From Pseudomonadota bacterium (lineage in GTDB: Bacteria; Pseudomonadota; Gammaproteobacteria; Burkholderiales; Burkholderiaceae_C), in the NCBI GenBank assembly GCA_029779845.1, contig JAKOZT010000019.1:1-56682 (forward strand): a stretch of DNA of 56,682 bases, in the 5' to 3' direction. Position numbers and translations under genes: made by a program. The notes under the pieces are model-generated. The model saw only the letters and a list, made by a program, of their open reading frames with translations, had not been told where the DNA came from and made no database searches. Every line of letters starts with the position of its first letter. Position 1 is the stretch's first letter. Of the stretch, positions 54,582 to 56,682 are shown in pieces.

Positions 54582-55339
54582 CAATCGACGATGCCCGACA
54601 TCCACGTGGTGAGGATCTCGCGCGTGTAGACGCTCGCCACCTCGGCGATGAAGCGGTTGAAGTCGACGTGCGCGCTGTCGTCGGCGCGGTCGGAGACGGT
54701 GCGGACCACCGCGAAGGGCCGGCCGAAGTCGGCGCACACCTGGGCCAGCGCCGCGCCTTCCATCTCGACGGCCAGCGCATCGGGCAGCGCGGCGCGCAAC
54801 GCGGCGCTCTCGGCGGCGGTGGCGACGAAGCGGTCGCCGCTGACCACCAGGCCCTGGTGCAGCAGCGGGCTGTCGATGCCGAAGTCGGCCAGGTGTGTCT
54901 CGCCGATGCGCTCGGCGGCGTGCTGCAGGCAGTGCAGCGCGGCGGCGGCCAGCGCGTCGCTCAGGTCGGGGTCGGCGGGGAAGCGCGACTTGCCGGTCAG
55001 CGGCACCTCCCAGCGCGGGAACAGCGGCGAGGCGTCCATGTCGTGCTGCAGCAGCTCGCGCGCCACCACCACGTCGCCGACGCGCACGCCGGGGCCAAGC
55101 CCGCCGGCCGCGCCGGTGAAGACGATGCGCTGCACGTCGATCTCCTGCAGCAGCAGCGTCGCGGTGGTGGCCGCGGCCACCTTGCCGATGCCCGCGAGCG
55201 TCATCACCACCGGCTGCCCTTCCATCGTGCCGATGTGGAAGGTGCGGCCGGCGAAGCTGGCGCTCTGGTGCCTGTCGAGCGCGGGCAGCAGCGCGCGCAG
55301 CTCGTGGTGCATCGCGGCGACGATGGCGATCCGGCTCAT
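54581..55339 (-). CDS. mtnN: 5'-methylthioadenosine/S-adenosylhomocysteine nucleosidase
   Basis: 252 aa. MSRIAIVAAMHHELRALLPAL with the catalytic Glu13, MTLAGIGKVAAATTATLLL, VFTGAAGGLGPGVRVGDVVVARELLQHDMDAS, LVVSGDRFVA, ALAVEMEGAALAQVC (ribose-binding MEGAA) and VVRTVSDRADDSAHVDF (catalytic Asp) are the MTAN family blocks. It cleaves MTA and SAH, recycling SAM products and feeding autoinducer-2 and methionine salvage. It is followed by rsmE, a SAM-using enzyme, with overlapping stop and start codons. Confidence 0.94.
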   Translation of the reverse strand: MSRIAIVAAMHHELRALLPALDRHQSASFAGRTFHIGTMEGQPVVMTLAGIGKVAAATTATLLLQEIDVQRIVFTGAAGGLGPGVRVGDVVVARELLQHDMDASPLFPRWEVPLTGKSRFPADPDLSDALAAAALHCLQHAAERIGETHLADFGIDSPLLHQGLVVSGDRFVATAAESAALRAALPDALAVEMEGAALAQVCADFGRPFAVVRTVSDRADDSAHVDFNRFIAEVASVYTREILTTWMSGIVD

Positions 55340-55350
55340 GCGGATGTCTG

Positions 55351-55390
55351 CCCCTCGGCTGACGGGTACGTCAGCCGATCCCCCGAGGGG
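55351..55390. repeat. Strong nested stem-loop upstream of mtnN
   Basis: CGGCTGACG (55356-55364) and CGTCAGCCG (55369-55377) form a perfect 9-bp stem with loop GGTA. The flanking CCCCTCGG (55351-55358) can alternatively pair with CCGAGGGG (55383-55390). It lies between the fadD-like gene end (55446) and the mtnN start (55339), both on the minus strand. There is no T-run, so it may be a weak terminator for fadD or an mRNA leader structure of mtnN. Confidence 0.5.
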
Positions 55391-55445
55391 ATGCGGGCCG
55401 GCTTGGGAGCGGCCCGGCGCTCGGCCCGCGCCACGACGATTCCGC

Positions 55446-56682
55446 TCACTTGCCGCGCAGCTCCCGGCGCAGGATCTTGCCCACCGGCGTCTTCGGCAGC
55501 TCGGTGCGGAACTCCACCACCTTGGGCCGCTTGTAGCCGGTCAGGTTGGCCTCGCAGAAGGCGCGCACGTCGGCTTCGGTGACGGCCGGGTTCTTCTTGA
55601 CGATCACCAGCTTGACCGCCTCGCCGGCCTTCTCGTCGGGGATGCCGATCGCGGCGCATTCGAGGATGCCGTCCATCTGCGTCAGCACGTCCTCGACCTC
55701 GTTCGGGTAGACGTTGAAGCCGCTGACCAGGATCATGTCCTTCTTGCGGTCGACGATGCGGAAGTAGCCGCGCTCGTCGACCATGCCGACGTCGCCGGTG
55801 CGGAAGTAGCCGTCGGCGGTCATCACCTTGGCGGTCTCGTCGGGGCGCTGCCAGTAGCCGGCCATCACCTGCGGGCCGCGGATCGCGATCTCGCCGGCCT
55901 GCCCCGGGCCGACCTCGCGGCCGTCGTCGTCGAGCAGCGTCAGCTCGGTGTTGGGCATCGGCAGGCCGATGTTGCCGCTGAAGGCGGTGCTGTCCACCGG
56001 GTTGCAGGTGGCCGAGGGCGAGGTCTCCGACAGGCCGTAGCCCTCGACGATCGGGCAGCCGGTCTTCTCCAGCCACAGCTTGGCGGTGGCGCTCTGCACC
56101 GCCATGCCGCCGCCCACCGAGATCACCAGGCTGCTCCAGTCCACCGTGTTGAACTCGGGGTGGTTGGCCATCGCGGTGAACAGCGTGTTGACGGCCGGGA
56201 AGCTGTGGAACTTCTCGCGCGCCAGGTCCTTGAACATCGCCGGCAGGTCGCGCGGGTTGGCGATCAGGATGTTGCAGCCGCCCATGCGCAGGCCCAGCAT
56301 CATGTTCGTATTGAAGCCGAAGATGTGGTACAGCGGCAATGCGCAGACGGTAACGATCTGCTCGCCGCGCGGAATCTTGGCCAGCGCCGGCTGGTACCAG
56401 GCCTCGGCCTGCAGGATGTTGGCCACCAGGTTGCGGTGCAGCAGTACCGCGCCCTTGCTCACGCCGGTGGTGCCGCCGGTGTACTGCAGCACGGCGATGT
56501 CGTCGGGGCCGAGCTTGGGTGGCGTCAGCGTCATGCGCCGGCCCTTGGCCAGGGTGTCCTTGAAGCGGGTGACCGCCACCGAGCCCGGCAAGGTATAGGC
56601 CGGTACCAACTTCTTGACGCGGCGCACCACGTGGTTCACCAGCGCGCCTTTCACCAGCCCCAGCATGTCGCCCATGGCGGCT
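55446..56682 (-). CDS. fadD: Long-chain acyl-CoA synthetase (AMP-binding), 5' end outside the window
   Basis: At least 411 aa of the C-terminal part. The AMP-binding P-loop is LQYTGGTTGVSKGAVLLHRNL. LPLYHIFGFNTNMMLGL, GYGLSETSPSATCNP (ATP/AMP motif), YFRTGDVGMVDERGYFRIVDRKKDMILVSGFNVYPNEVE (hinge and fatty-acyl binding) and GKILRRELR (C-terminal catalytic Lys in TPVGK) are all those of FadD-type ligases. It activates fatty acids to acyl-CoA at the membrane. The coding frame continues unbroken to the right edge, so the N-terminus is missing. The ATG at 56675 is internal, not the start. Confidence 0.92.
   Translation of the reverse strand, partial: AAMGDMLGLVKGALVNHVVRRVKKLVPAYTLPGSVAVTRFKDTLAKGRRMTLTPPKLGPDDIAVLQYTGGTTGVSKGAVLLHRNLVANILQAEAWYQPALAKIPRGEQIVTVCALPLYHIFGFNTNMMLGLRMGGCNILIANPRDLPAMFKDLAREKFHSFPAVNTLFTAMANHPEFNTVDWSSLVISVGGGMAVQSATAKLWLEKTGCPIVEGYGLSETSPSATCNPVDSTAFSGNIGLPMPNTELTLLDDDGREVGPGQAGEIAIRGPQVMAGYWQRPDETAKVMTADGYFRTGDVGMVDERGYFRIVDRKKDMILVSGFNVYPNEVEDVLTQMDGILECAAIGIPDEKAGEAVKLVIVKKNPAVTEADVRAFCEANLTGYKRPKVVEFRTELPKTPVGKILRRELRGK

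Overview
The window is a very GC-rich (about 70%) stretch of bacterial chromosome. Gene content and order point to a betaproteobacterium, most likely order Burkholderiales (Rubrivivax/Roseateles/Leptothrix-like). This rests on recognised genes: malate synthase G with a divergent LysR gene, argS-SPOR-dsbA, lptA-lptB-rpoN, a PsiF protein, a translational-machinery-family protein, uvrA, ssb, purB and pyrF. It is an inference from families, not a database result. I saw no rRNA, tRNA or CRISPR array.

Layout. 1-1000: end of an IS110-type transposase, a long inverted repeat and a broken amidohydrolase. 1000-8240: a DsbA-fold isomerase, uvrA, an ECF sigma/anti-sigma pair divergent from a VWA lipoprotein, and a small lipoprotein. 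8256-10143: a class 3 lipase followed by an ankyrin lipoprotein. 10510-16851: Rnk-like regulator, recQ, lipoprotein, ssb, HDOD protein, serine hydrolase and PaiB-like protein. 16963-22528: an accessory island. Its minus-strand operon runs from a DUF1521 self-cleaving protein through a nuclease-toxin-like protein to two tandem paralogues and a frameshifted gene. Two unknown genes run divergently. 22584-31737: purB, pyrF, two duplicated hybrid histidine kinases, and a yybP-ykoY (manganese) riboswitch ahead of a Gdt1/TMEM165-type transporter. 31752-43390: a DUF433/DUF5615 toxin-antitoxin pair, a GGDEF-EAL protein, a four-gene operon (ogt, FAD reductase, class II amidotransferase, M14 peptidase), a translational machinery protein, glcB/LysR and a PsiF protein. 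43513-56682: a Ser/Thr kinase with a cyclic-nucleotide domain, argS-SPOR-dsbA, lptA-lptB-rpoN-RlmL-like, a YidB-like protein, mtnN-rsmE-MFS, and a partial acyl-CoA synthetase.

The most interesting signal is regulatory. A 24-nt element (21 of 24 identical) lies 65 nt before the lipase gene at 10143 and 66 nt before the unknown gene at 21645. Degenerate copies also fill the promoter region of the DUF1521 operon. This suggests one regulon linking the lipase/ankyrin pair, the DUF1521 protein, the nuclease-like toxin with its putative immunity genes, and the unknown genes. A scattered effector set of a type III or similar secretion system is the most economical reading. No secretion machinery is in the window, so that part is inference.
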